Below are positions 37,446 through 49,577 of a DNA stretch of 64,000 bases, piece after piece. Source of the stretch: Taudactylus pleione (taxonomy: Eukaryota; Chordata; Amphibia; Anura; Myobatrachidae). The notes beneath the pieces were generated by a model that saw only the letters and a list, made by a program, of their open reading frames with translations, did not search any database and was not told the origin of the DNA. The DNA lies in contig JAUIMM010001999.1 in assembly GCA_031769625.1 (NCBI GenBank), forward strand, positions 114,783 to 178,782. The letters are read 5' to 3'. Numbering within the stretch: position 1 is the stretch's first letter; each line of letters starts with the position of its first letter. Made by a program: the position numbers and the translations under genes.

Positions 37446-38326
37446 GTAAGTCCCGGACCTTAAAAATCGGCCAAAAATTGTTTTCTTCAAAAATCCCCAA
37501 ATTCGGCTTAAAACTTTCAGTAAACCTTAAAAAAGATTTGCTACGGTGACAGAAGTTGATTTTGGTGCTTAATTTTGACTCAGAACTTTCCAGAAAGAAA
37601 TTTACCCGTATGAAATATTCTGTAAGCCCCGGACCTTAAAAATCGGCCAAAAATTTTTTTCTTCAAAAATCCCCAAATTCGGCTTAAAACTTTCAGTAAA
37701 CCTTAAAAAACATTTGCTACGGTGACAGAAGTTGATTTTGGTGCTTAATTTTGACACAGAACTCTCCAGAAATAAATTTATCCGTATGGAAAATTCTGTA
37801 AGCCCTGGACCTTAAAAATCGGCCAAAAATTTTTTTCTTCAAAAATCCCCAAATTCGGCTTAAAACTTTCAGTAAACCTTAAAAAACATTTGCTACGGTG
37901 ACAGAAGTTGATTTTGGTGCTTAATTTTGACACAGAACTCTCCAGAAATAAATTTATCCGTATGGAAAATTCTGTAAGCCCTGGACCTTAAAAATCAGCA
38001 AAAAAATTTTTTCTTCAAAAATCCCCAAATTCGGCTAAAAACTTTCTATAAACATTAAAAAACATTTGCTGTGGTGACAGAAGTTGATTTTTGTGCTTAA
38101 TTTTGACACAGAACTCTCCAGAAATAAATTTACCCATATGAAAAATTCTGTAAGCCCTGGACCTTAAAAATCAGCCAAAAATGTTTTTCTTCAAAAATCC
38201 CCAAATTCGGCTAAAAACTTTCAATAAACATTAAAAATACATTTGCTGTGGTGACAGAAGTTGATTTTGGTGCTTAATTTTGACACAGAACTCTCCAGAA
38301 ATAAATTTACCCGTATGAAAAATTCT
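37446..38326. repeat. Second 5-mer duplication, copy 2 (881 bp)
   Basis: Copy of 36565-37445. Private markers are CAGAACTTTCC (37581) and GAAATATTC (about 37613). It is also the first quarter of the 18-mer that follows. Confidence 0.7.
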
Positions 38327-39968
38327 GTAAGTCCCGGACCTTAAAAATCGGCCAAAAATTGTTTTCTTCAAAAATCCCCAAATTCGGCTTAAAACTTTCA
38401 GTAAACCTTAAAAAACATTTGCTGTGGTGACAGAAGTTGATTTTGGTGCTTAATTTTGACTCAGAACTCTCCAGAAAGATATTTACCCGTATGAAAAATT
38501 CTGTAAGCCCCGGACCTTAAAAATCGGCCCAAAATTTTTTTCTTCAAAAATCCCCAAATTCGGCTTAAAACTTTCAGTAAACCTTAAAAAAGATTTGCTA
38601 TGGTGATAGAAGTTGATTTTGGTGCTTAATTTTGACTCAGAACTCTCCAGAAAGAAATTTACCCGTATGGAAATTTCTGTAAGCTCCGGACCTTAAAAAT
38701 CAGCCAAAAAATTTTTTCTTCAAAAATCCCCAAATTCGGCTTAAAACTTTCAATAAACATTAAAAAACATTTGCTGTGGTGACAGAAGTTGATTTTGGTG
38801 CTTAATTTTGACACAGAACTCTCCAGAAATACATTTACCCATATGGAAAATTCTGTAAGCCCCGGACCTTAAAAATTGGCCTTAAATTTTTTTCTTCAAA
38901 AAACCCCAAATTCGGCTTAAAACTTTCAGTAAACCTTAAAAAAGATTTGCTATGGTGACAGAAGTTGATTTTGGTGCTTAATTTTGACACAGAACTCTCC
39001 AGAAATAAATTTATCCGTATGGAAAATTCTGTAAGCCCCGGACCTTAAAAATCAGCAAAAAATGTTTTTCTTCAAAAATCCCCAAATTCGGCTAAAAACT
39101 TTCAATAAACATTAAAAAACATTTGCTGTGGTGACAGAAGTTGATTTTGGTGCTTAATTTTGACACAGAACTCTCCAGAAATAAATTTACCCGTATGAAA
39201 AATTCTGTAAGTCCCGTACCTTAAAAATCGGCCAAAAATTGTTTTCTTCAAAAATCCCCAAATTCGGCTTAAAACTTTCAGTAAACCTTAAAAAAGATTT
39301 GCTACGGAGACAGAAGTTGATTTTGGTGCTTAATTTTGACTCAGAACTCTCCAGAAAGAAATTTACCCGTATGAAAAATTCTGTAATCCCCGGACCTTAA
39401 AAATCGGCCAAAAAATTTTTTCTTCAAAAATCCCCAAATTCGGCTTAAAACTTTCAGTAAACCTTAAAAAAGATTTGCTGTGGTGACAGAAGTTGATTTT
39501 GGTGCTTAATTTTGACTCAGAACTCTCCAGAAATAAATTTGACCGTATGAAAAATTCTGTAAGCCCCGGACCTTAAAAATCGGCCAAAAATTTTTTTCTT
39601 CAAAAATCCCCAAATTCGGCTTAAAACTTTCAGTAAACCTTAAAAAACATTTGCTGCGGTGACAGAAGTTGATTTTGGTGCTTAATTTTGACACAGCACT
39701 CTCCAGAAATAAATTTACCCATATGGAAAATTCTGTAAGCCCCAGACCTTAAAAATCGGCCCAAAATTTTTTTCTTCAAAAATCCCCAAATTCGGCTTAA
39801 AACTTTCAGTAAACTTTAAAAAAGATTTGCTGTGGTGACAGAAGTTGATTATGGTGATTAATTTTGACTCAGAACTCTCCAGAAATAAATTTGACCGTAT
39901 GAAAAATTCTGTAAGCCCCGGACCTTAAAAATCAGCCAAAAATGTTTTTCTTCAAAAATCCCCAAATT

Positions 39969-40135
39969 CGGCTAAAAACTTTCAATAAACATTAAAAAAA
40001 CATTTGCTGTGGTGACAGAAGTTGATTTTGGTGCTTAATTTTGACACAGAATTACATTTACCCATATGCAAAATTCTGTAAGCCCCGGACCTTAAAAATT
40101 GGGCAAAAATTTTTTTCTTCAAAAAACCCCAAATT
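39969..40135. repeat. Short monomer, 167 bp
   Basis: Z module copy in the 18-mer 37446-40605; inherited from, or ancestral to, the copy at 35050. Confidence 0.88.
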
Positions 40136-40605
40136 CGGCTTAAAACTTTCAGTAAACCGTAAAAAAGATTTGCTACGGTGACAGAAGTTGATTTTGGTGC
40201 TTAATTTTGACACAGAAATCTCCAGAAATAAATTTACCCGTATGAAAAATTCTGTAAGCCCCGGACCTTAAAAATCAACCAAAAATTTTTTTCTTCAATA
40301 ATCCCCAAATTCGGCTTAAAACTTTCAGTAAACCTTAAAAAAGATTTGCTACGGTGACAGAAGTTGATTTTGGTGCTTAATTTTGACTCAGAACTCTCCA
40401 GAAATAAATTTACCAGTATGAAAAATTCTGTAAGCCCCGGACCTTAAAAATCGGGCAAAAATTTTTTTCTTCAAAAATTCCCAAATTCGGCTTAAAACTT
40501 TCAGTAAACCTTAAAAAACATTTGCTACAGTGACAGAAGTTGATTTTGGTGCTTAATTTTGACACAGAACTCTCCAGAAATAAATTTACCCGTATGAAAA
40601 ATTCT

Positions 40606-43589
40606 GTAAGTCCCGGACCTTAAAAATCGGCCAAAAATTGTTTTCTTCAAAAATCCCCAAATTCGGCTTAAAACTTTCAGTAAACCTTAAAAAAGATTTG
40701 CTACGGTGACAGAAGTTGATTTTGGTGCTTAATTTTGACTCAGAACTTTCCAGAAAGAAATTTACCCGTATGAAAAATTCTGTAAGCCCCGGACCTTAAA
40801 AATCGGCCAAAAATTTTTTTCTTCAAAAATCCCCAAATTCGGCTTAAAACTTTCAGTAAACCTTAAAAAACATTTGCTACGGTGACAGAAGTTGATTTTG
40901 GTGCTTAATTTTGACACAGAACTCTCCAGAAATAAATTTATCCGTATGGAAAATTCTGTAAGCCCTGGACCTTAAAAATCAGCAAAAAAAATTTTTCTTC
41001 AAAAATCCCCAAATTCGGCTAAAAACTTTCTATAAACATTAAAAAACATTTGCTGTGGTGACAGAAGTTGATTTTTGTGCTTAATTTTGACACAGAACTC
41101 TCTAGAAATAAATTTACCCATATGAAAAATTCTGTAAGCCCTGGACCTTAAAAATCAGCCAAAAATGTTTTTCTTCAAAAATCCCCAAATTCGGCTAAAA
41201 ACTTTCAATAAACATTAAAAATACATTTGCTGTGGTGACAGAAGTTGATTTTGGTGCTTAATTTTGACACAGAACTCTCCAGAAATAAATTTACCCGTAT
41301 GAAAAATTCTGTAAGTCCCGGACCTTAAAAATCGGCCAAAAATTGTTTTCTTCAAAAATTCCCAAATTCGGCTTAAAACTTTCAGTAAACCTTAAAAAAC
41401 ATTTGCTGTGGTGACAGAAGTTGATTTTGGTGCTTAATTTTGACTCAGAACTCTCCAGAAAGATATTTACCCGTATGAAAAATTCTGTAAGCCCCGGACC
41501 TTAAAAATCGGCCCAAAATTTTTTTCTTCAAAAATCCCCAAATTCGGCTTAAAACTTTCAGTAAACCTTAAAAAAGATTTGCTATGGTGATAGAAGTTGA
41601 TTTTGGTGCTTAATTTTGACTCAGAACTCTCCAGAAAGAAATTTACCCGTATGGAAATTTCTGTAAGCTCCGGACCTTAAAAATCAGCCAAAAAATTTTT
41701 TCTTCAAAAATCCCCAAATTCGGCTTAAAACTTTCAATAAACATTAAAAAACATTTGCTGTGGTGACAGAAGTTGATTTTGGTGCTTAATTTTGACACAG
41801 AACTCTCCAGAAATACATTTACCCATATGGAAAATTCTGTAAGCCCCGGACCTTAAAAATTGGCCTTAAATTTTTTTCTTCAAAAAACCCCAAATTCGGC
41901 TTAAAACTTTCAGTAAACCTTAAAAAAGATTTGCTATGGTGACAGAAGTTGATTTTGGTGCTTAATTTTGACACAGAACTCTCCAGAAATAAATTTATCC
42001 GTATGGAAAATTCTGTAAGCCCCGGACCTTAAAAATCAGCAAAAAATGTTTTTCTTCAAAAATCCCCAAATTCGGCTAAAAACTTTCAATAAACATTAAA
42101 AAACATTTGCTGTGGTGACAGAAGTTGATTTTGGTGCTTAATTTTGACACAGAACTCTCCAGAAATAAATTTACCCGTATGAAAAATTCTGTAAGTCCCG
42201 TACCTTAAAAATCGGCCAAAAATTGTTTTCTTCAAAAATCCCCAAATTCGGCTTAAAACTTTCAGTAAACCTTAAAAAAGATTTGCTACGGAGACAGAAG
42301 TTGATTTTGGTGCTTAATTTTGACTCAGAACTCTCCAGAAAGAAATTTACCCGTATGAAAAATTCTGTAATCCCCGGACCTTAAAAATCGGCCAAAAATT
42401 TTTTTCTTCAAAAATCCCCAAATTCGGCTTAAAACTTTCAGTAAACCTTAAAAAAGATTTGCTGTGGTGACAGAAGTTGATTTTGGTGCTTAATTTTGAC
42501 TCAGAACTCTCCAGAAATAAATTTGACCGTATGAAAAATTCTGTAAGCCCCGGACCTTAAAAATCGGCCAAAAATTTTTTTCTTCAAAAATCCCCAAATT
42601 CGGCTTAAAACTTTCAGTAAACCTTAAAAAACATTTGCTGCGGTGACAGAAGTTGATTTTGGTGCTTAATTTTGACACAGCACTCTCCAGAAATAAATTT
42701 ACCCATATGGAAAATTCTGTAAGCCCCAGACCTTAAAAATCGGCCCAAAATTTTTTTCTTCAAAAATCCCCAAATTCGGCTTAAAACTTTCAGTAAACTT
42801 TAAAAAAGATTTGCTGTGGTGACAGAAGTTGATTATGGTGATTAATTTTGACTCAGAACTCTCCAGAAATAAATTTGACCGTATGAAAAATTCTGTAAGC
42901 CCCGGACCTTAAAAATCAGCCAAAAATGTTTTTCTTCAAAAATCCCCAAATTCGGCTAAAAACTTTCAATAAACATTAAAAAAACATTTGCTGTGGTGAC
43001 AGAAGTTGATTTTGGTGCTTAATTTTGACACAGAATTACATTTACCCATATGCAAAATTCTGTAAGCCCCGGACCTTAAAAATTGGGCAAAAATTTTTTT
43101 CTTCAAAAAACCCCAAATTCGGCTTAAAACTTTCAGTAAACCGTAAAAAAGATTTGCTACGGTGACAGAAGTTGATTTTGGTGCTTAATTTTGACACAGA
43201 AATCTCCAGAAATAAATTTACCCGTATGAAAAATTCTGTAAGCCCCGGACCTTAAAAATCAACCAAAAATTTTTTTCTTCAATAATCCCCAAATTCGGCT
43301 TAAAACTTTTAGTAAACCTTAAAAAAGATTTGCTACGGTGACAGAAGTTGATTTTGGTGCTTAATTTTGACTCAGAACTCTCCAGAAATAAATTTACCAG
43401 TATGAAAAATTCTGTAAGCCCCGGAACTTAAAAATCGGGCAAAAATTTTTTTCTTCAAAAATTCCCAAATTCGGCTTAAAACTTTCAGTAAACCTTAAAA
43501 AACATTTGCTACAGTGACAGAAGTTGATTTTGGTGCTTAATTTTGACACAGAACTCTCCAGAAATAAATTTACCCGTATGAAAAATTCT
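40606..43589. repeat. 17-mer superunit, copy 2 (2,984 bp)
   Basis: Copy of 37446-40605 lacking one TTATCC/CTGG monomer near 40975, so the offset drops from 3,160 to 2,983-2,984. Private changes: CTCTCTAGAAAT near 41098 (creates TCTAGA), CTTTTAGTAA near 43306 and CCGGAACTTAA near 43421. Confidence 0.82.
42953..43119. repeat. Short monomer, 167 bp
   Basis: Z module copy in the 17-mer 40606-43589. Confidence 0.88.
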
Positions 43590-44073
43590 GTAAGTCCCGT
43601 ACCTTAAAAATCGGCCAAAAATTGTTTTCTTCAAAAATCCCCAAATTCGGCTTAAAACTTTCAGTAATCCTTAAAAAAGATTTGCTACGGAGACAGAAGT
43701 TGATTTTGGTGCTTAATTTTGACTCAGAACTCTCCAGAAAGAAATTTACCCGTATGAAAAATTCTGTAAGCCCCGGACCTTAAAAATCGGCCAAAAATTT
43801 TTTTCTTCAAAAATCCCCAAATTCGGCTTAAAACTTTCAGTAAACCTTAAAAAACATTTGCTACGGTGACAGAAGTTGATTTTGGTGCTTAATTTTGACA
43901 CAGAACTCTCCAGAAATAAATTTATCCGTATGGAAAATTCTGTAAGCCCTGGACCTTAAAAATCGGCCAAAAATTTTTTTCTTCAAAAATCCCCAAATTC
44001 GGCTTAAAACTTTCAGTAAACCTTAAAAAACATTTGCTACGGTGACAGAAGTTGATTTTGGTGCTTAATTTTG

Positions 44074-46187
44074 ACACAGAACTCTCCAGAAATAAATTTA
44101 TCCGTATGGAAAATTCTGTAAGCCCTGGACCTTAAAAATCAGCAAAAAAAATTTTTCTTCAAAAATCCCCAAATTCGGCTAAAAACTTTCTATAAACATT
44201 AAAAAACATTTGCTGTGGTGACAGAAGTTGATTTTTGTGCTTAATTTTGACACAGAACTCTCCAGAAATAAATTTACCCATATGAAAAATTCTGTAAGCC
44301 CTGGACCTTAAAAATCAGCCAAAAATGTTTTTCTTCAAAAATCCCCAAATTCGGCTAAAAACTTTCAATAAACATTAAAAATACATTTGCTGTGGTGACA
44401 GAAGTTGATTTTGGTGCTTAATTTTGACACAGAACTCTCCAGAAATAAATTTACCCGTATGAAAAATTCTGTAAGTCCCGGACCTTAAAAATCGGCCAAA
44501 AATTGTTTTCTTCAAAAATCCCCAAATTCGGCTTAAAACTTTCAGTAAACCTTAAAAAAGATTTGCTACGGTGACAGAAGTTGATTTTGGTGCTTAATTT
44601 TGACTCAGAACTTTCCAGAAAGAAATTTACCCGTATGAAAAATTCTGTAAGCCCCGGACCTTAAAAATCGGCCAAAAATTTTTTTCTTCAAAAATCCCCA
44701 AATTCGGCTTAAAACTTTCAGTAAACCTTAAAAAACATTTGCTACGGTGACAGAAGTTGATTTTGGTGCTTAATTTTGACACAGAACTCTCCAGAAATAA
44801 ATTTATCCGTATGGAAAATTCTGTAAACCCTGGACCTTAAAAATCAGCCAAAAATTTTTTTCTTCAAAAATCCCCAAATTCGGCTAAAAACTTTCAATAA
44901 ACATTAAAAATACATTTGCTGTGGTGACAGAAGTTGATTTTGGTGCTTAATTTTGACACAGAACTCTCCAGAATTACATTTACCCATATGCAAAATTCTG
45001 TAAGCCCCGGACATTAAAAATTGGGCAAAAATTTTTTTCTTCAAAAAACCCCAAATTCGGCTTAAAACTTTCAGTAAACCGTAAAAAAGATTTGCTACAG
45101 TGACAGAAGTTGATTTTGGTGCTTAATTTTGACACAGAACTCTCCAGAAATAAATTTACCCATATGAAAAATTCTGTAAGCCCCAGACCTTAAAAATCAG
45201 CCAAAAATTTTTTTCTTCAATAATCCCCAAATTCGGCTTAAAACTTTCAGTAAACCTTAAAAAAGATTTGCTGTGGTGACAGAAGTTGATTTTGGTGCTT
45301 AATTTTGACTCAGAACTCTCCAGAAATAAATTTACCCGTATGAAAAATTCTGTAAGCCCCGGACCTTAAAAATCGGCCAAAAAATTTTTTCTTCAAAAAT
45401 CCCCAAATTCGGCTTAAAACTTTCAGTAAACCTTAAAAAACATTTGCTGCGGTGACAGAAGTTGATTTTGGTGCTTAATTTTGACACAGAACTCTCCAGA
45501 AATAAATTTACCCGTATGGAAATTTCTGTAAGCTCTGGACCTTAAAAATCAGCCCAAAATTTTTTTCTTCAAAAATCCCCAAATTCGGCTTAAAACTTTC
45601 AATAAACATTAAAAAACATTTGCTGTGGTGACAGAAGTTGATTTTGGTGCTTAATTTTGACACAGAACTCTCTAGAAATAAATTTACCCGTATGAAAAAT
45701 TCTGTAAGCCCCGGACCTTTAAAATCGGCCAAAAATTTTTTTCTTCAAAAATCCCCAAATTCGGCTTAAAACTTTCAGTAAACCTTAAAAAACATTTGCT
45801 GTGGTGACAGAAGTTGATTTTGGTGCTTAATTTTGACACAGAACTCTCCAGAAATAAATTTATCCGTATGGAAAATTCTGTAAGCCCTGGACCTTAAAAA
45901 TCAGCAAAAAATTTTTTTCTTCAAAAATCCCCAAATTCGGCTAAAAACTTTCTATAAACATTAAAAAACATTTGCTGTGGTGACAGAAGTTGATTTTGGT
46001 GCTTAATTTTGACACAGAACTCTCCTGAAATAAATTTACCCGTATGAAAAATTCTGTAAGCCCCGGACCTTTTAAATCGGCCAAAAAAAATTTTCTTCAA
46101 TAATCCCCAAATTCGGCTTAAAACTTTCAGTAAACCTTAAAAAAGATTTGCTACGGTGACAGAAGTTGATTTTGGTGCTTAATTTTG
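44074..46187. repeat. 12-mer tandem duplication, copy 1 (2,114 bp)
   Basis: Twelve monomers beginning at a TTATCC/CTGG monomer with the tail CAGCAAAAAAAATTTTT (44140). Others carry GTAAACCCTGG, AATTACATTT with CCGGACATTAA, CCCCAGACC, GGAAATTTC, CTCTCTAGAAAT, CTCTCCTGAAAT and an AAAAAAAATTTTC tail. Ends at 46187, where TGACACA is followed by the copy's first monomer. Confidence 0.85.
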
Positions 46188-48301
46188 ACACAGAACTCTC
46201 CAGAAATAAATTTATCCGTATGGAAAATTCTGTAAGCCCTGGACCTTAAAAATCAGCAAAAAAAATTTTTCTTCAAAAATCCCCAAATTCGGCTAAAAAC
46301 TTTCTATAAACATTAAAAAACATTTGCTGTGGTGACAGAAGTTGATTTTTGTGCTTAATTTTGACACAGAACTCTCCAGAAATAAATTTACCCATATGAA
46401 AAATTCTGTAAGCCCTGGACCTTAAAAATCAGCCAAAAATGTTTTTCTTCAAAAATCCCCAAATTCGGCTAAAAACTTTCAATAAACATTAAAAATACAT
46501 TTGCTGTGGTGACAGAAGTTGATTTTGGTGCTTAATTTTGACACAGAACTCTCCAGAAATAAATTTACCCGTATGAAAAATTCTGTAAGTCCCGGACCTT
46601 AAAAATCGGCCAAAAATTGTTTTCTTCAAAAATCCCCAAATTCGGCTTAAAACTTTCAGTAAACCTTAAAAAAGATTTGCTACGGTGACAGAAGTTGATT
46701 TTGGTGCTTAATTTTGACTCAGAACTTTCCAGAAAGAAATTTACCCGTATGAAAAATTCTGTAAGCCCCGGACCTTAAAAATCGGCCAAAAATTTTTTTC
46801 TTCAAAAATCCCCAAATTCGGCTTAAAACTTTCAGTAAACCTTAAAAAACATTTGCTACGGTGACAGAAGTTGATTTTGGTGCTTAATTTTGACACAGAA
46901 CTCTCCAGAAATAAATTTATCCGTATGGAAAATTCTGTAAACCCTGGACCTTAAAAATCAGCCAAAAATTTTTTTCTTCAAAAATCCCCAAATTCGGCTA
47001 AAAACTTTCAATAAACATTAAAAATACATTTGCTGTGGTGACAGAAGTTGATTTTGGTGCTTAATTTTGACACAGAACTCTCCAGAATTACATTTACCCA
47101 TATGCAAAATTCTGTAAGCCCCGGACATTAAAAATTGGGCAAAAATTTTTTTCTTCAAAAAACCCCAAATTCGGCTTAAAACTTTCAGTAAACCGTAAAA
47201 AAGATTTGCTACAGTGACAGAAGTTGATTTTGGTGCTTAATTTTGACACAGAACTCTCCAGAAATAAATTTACCCATATGAAAAATTCTGTAAGCCCCAG
47301 ACCTTAAAAATCAGCCAAAAATTTTTTTCTTCAATAATCCCCAAATTCGGCTTAAAACTTTCAGTAAACCTTAAAAAAGATTTGCTGTGGTGACAGAAGT
47401 TGATTTTGGTGCTTAATTTTGACTCAGAACTCTCCAGAAATAAATTTACCCGTATGAAAAATTCTGTAAGCCCCGGACCTTAAAAATCGGCCAAAAAATT
47501 TTTTCTTCAAAAATCCCCAAATTCGGCTTAAAACTTTCAGTAAACCTTAAAAAACATTTGCTGCGGTGACAGAAGTTGATTTTGGTGCTTAATTTTGACA
47601 CAGAACTCTCCAGAAATAAATTTACCCGTATGGAAATTTCTGTAAGCTCCGGACCTTAAAAATCAGCCCAAAATTTTTTTCTTCAAAAATCCCCAAATTC
47701 GGCTTAAAACTTTCAATAAACATTAAAAAACATTTGCTGTGGTGACAGAAGTTGATTTTGGTGCTTAATTTTGACACAGAACTCTCTAGAAATAAATTTA
47801 CCCGTATGAAAAATTCTGTAAGCCCCGGACCTTTAAAATCGGCCAAAAATTTTTTTCTTCAAAAATCCCCAAATTCGGCTTAAAACTTTCAGTAAACCTT
47901 AAAAAACATTTGCTGTGGTGACAGAAGTTGATTTTGGTGCTTAATTTTGACACAGAACTCTCCAGAAATAAATTTATCCGTATGGAAAATTCTGTAAGCC
48001 CTGGACCTTAAAAATCAGCAAAAAATTTTTTTCTTCAAAAATCCCCAAATTCGGCTAAAAACTTTCTATAAACATTAAAAAACATTTGCTGTGGTGACAG
48101 AAGTTGATTTTGGTGCTTAATTTTGACACAGAACTCTCCTGAAATAAATTTACCCGTATGAAAAATTCTGTAAGCCCCGGACCTTTTAAATCGGCCAAAA
48201 AAAATTTTCTTCAATAATCCCCAAATTCGGCTTAAAACTTTCAGTAAACCTTAAAAAAGATTTGCTACGGTGACAGAAGTTGATTTTGGTGCTTAATTTT
48301 G
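46188..48301. repeat. 12-mer tandem duplication, copy 2 (2,114 bp)
   Basis: Same twelve monomers; the CAGCAAAAAAAATTTTT tail recurs at 46254. One difference noticed: AGCTCCGGACC at about 47646 for AGCTCTGGACC at 45532. Followed by a TGCCTCGG monomer not found after copy 1. Confidence 0.85.
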
Positions 48302-48743
48302 CCTCGGAACTCTCCAGAAATAAATTTGACCGTATGAAAAATTCTGTAAGCCCCGGACCTTAAAAATCGGGCAAAAATTTTTTTCTTCAAAAATCCCCAA
48401 ATTCGGCTTAAAACTTTCAGTAAACCTTAAAAAACATTTGCTACGGTGACAGAAGTTGATTTTGGTGCTTAATTTTGACACAGAACTCTCCAGAAATAAA
48501 TGTATCCGTATGGAAAATTCTATAAGCCCCGGACATTAAAAATCAGCCAAAAATGTTTTTCTTCAAAAATCCCCAAATTCGGCTAAAAACTTTCAATAAA
48601 CATTAAAAAACATTTGCTGTGGTGACAGAAGTTGATTTTGGTGCTTAATTTTGACACAGAACTCTCCAGAAATAAATTTACCCGTATGAAAAATTCTGTA
48701 AGCCCCGGACCTTAAAAATCGGCCAAAAATTTTTTTCTTCAAA
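47336..48743. repeat. 8-mer repeat, copy 1 (1,408 bp)
   Basis: Exactly 8 x 176 bp. The series TGACTCA monomer, GGAAATTTC monomer, CTCTCTAGAAAT monomer, TTATCC/CTGG monomer, CTATAAAC/CTCCTGAAAT monomer, TGCCTCGG monomer, AAATGTATCC/CTATAAGCC monomer and a CAATAAAC monomer restarts at 48744. It overlaps the end of the 12-mer copy, so nested units share monomers. Confidence 0.82.
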
Positions 48744-49573
48744 AATCCCCAAATTCGGCTTAAAACTTTCAGTAAACCTTAAAAAAGATTTGCTGTGGTG
48801 ACAGAAGTTGATTTTGGTGCTTAATTTTGACTCAGAACTCTCCAGAAATAAATTTACCCGTATGAAAAATTCTGTAAGCCCCGGACCTTAAAAATCGGCC
48901 AAAAAATTTTTTCTTCAAAAATCCCCAAATTCGGCTTAAAACTTTCAGTAAACCTTAAAAAACATTTGCTGCGGTGACAGAAGTTGATTTTGGTGCTTAA
49001 TTTTGACACAGAACTCTCCAGAAATAAATTTACCCGTATGGAAATTTCTGTAAGCTCCGGACCTTAAAAATCAGCCCAAAATTTTTTTCTTCAAAAATCC
49101 CCAAATTCGGCTTAAAACTTTCAATAAACATTAAAAAACATTTGCTGTGGTGACAGAAGTTGATTTTGGTGCTTAATTTTGACACAGAACTCTCTAGAAA
49201 TAAATTTACCCGTATGAAAAATTCTGTAAGCCCCGGACCTTTAAAATCGGCCAAAAAATTTTTTCTTCAAAAATCCCCAAATTCGGCTTAAAACTTTCAG
49301 TAAACCTTAAAAAACATTTGCTGTGGTGACAGAAGTTGATTTTGGTGCTTAATTTTGACACAGAACTCTCCAGAAATAAATTTATCCGTATGGAAAATTC
49401 TGTAAGCCCTGGACCTTAAAAATCAGCAAAAAATTTTTTTCTTCAAAAATCCCCAAATTCGGCTAAAAACTTTCTATAAACATTAAAAAACATTTGCTGT
49501 GGTGACAGAAGTTGATTTTGGTGCTTAATTTTGACACAGAACTCTCCTGAAATAAATTTACCCGTATGAAAAA
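48744..49573. repeat. 8-mer repeat, partial copy 2
   Basis: About five monomers of the 8-mer, cut off in the CTCCTGAAAT monomer near 49574 by the start of the next superunit. Confidence 0.78.
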
Positions 49574-49577
49574 TTCT

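Larger units (their letters stand above)
37446..40605. repeat. 18-mer superunit, copy 1 (3,160 bp)
   Basis: Starts at GTAAGTCCCGG, runs through the CTATAAAC and AAAAATACATTT monomers, then the whole Z module including GATTATGGTGATT (about 39847) and a short monomer (39969-40135). It restarts at 40606 with the same GTAAGTCCCGG. CAGAACTTTCC at 37581 and 40741 confirms the 3,160-bp offset. Confidence 0.82.
43590..49577. repeat. 34-mer superunit, copy 1 (5,988 bp)
   Basis: From GTAAGTCCCGTACC at 43590 to the same motif at 49578. The opening part, 43590 to about 44820, also matches 36565 to about 37795 at a constant offset of 7,025 bp (CAGAACTTTCC at 37581 and 44606). It contains the internal 2,114-bp tandem duplication 44074-48301 and the start of the 8-mer series. 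Confidence 0.8.
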
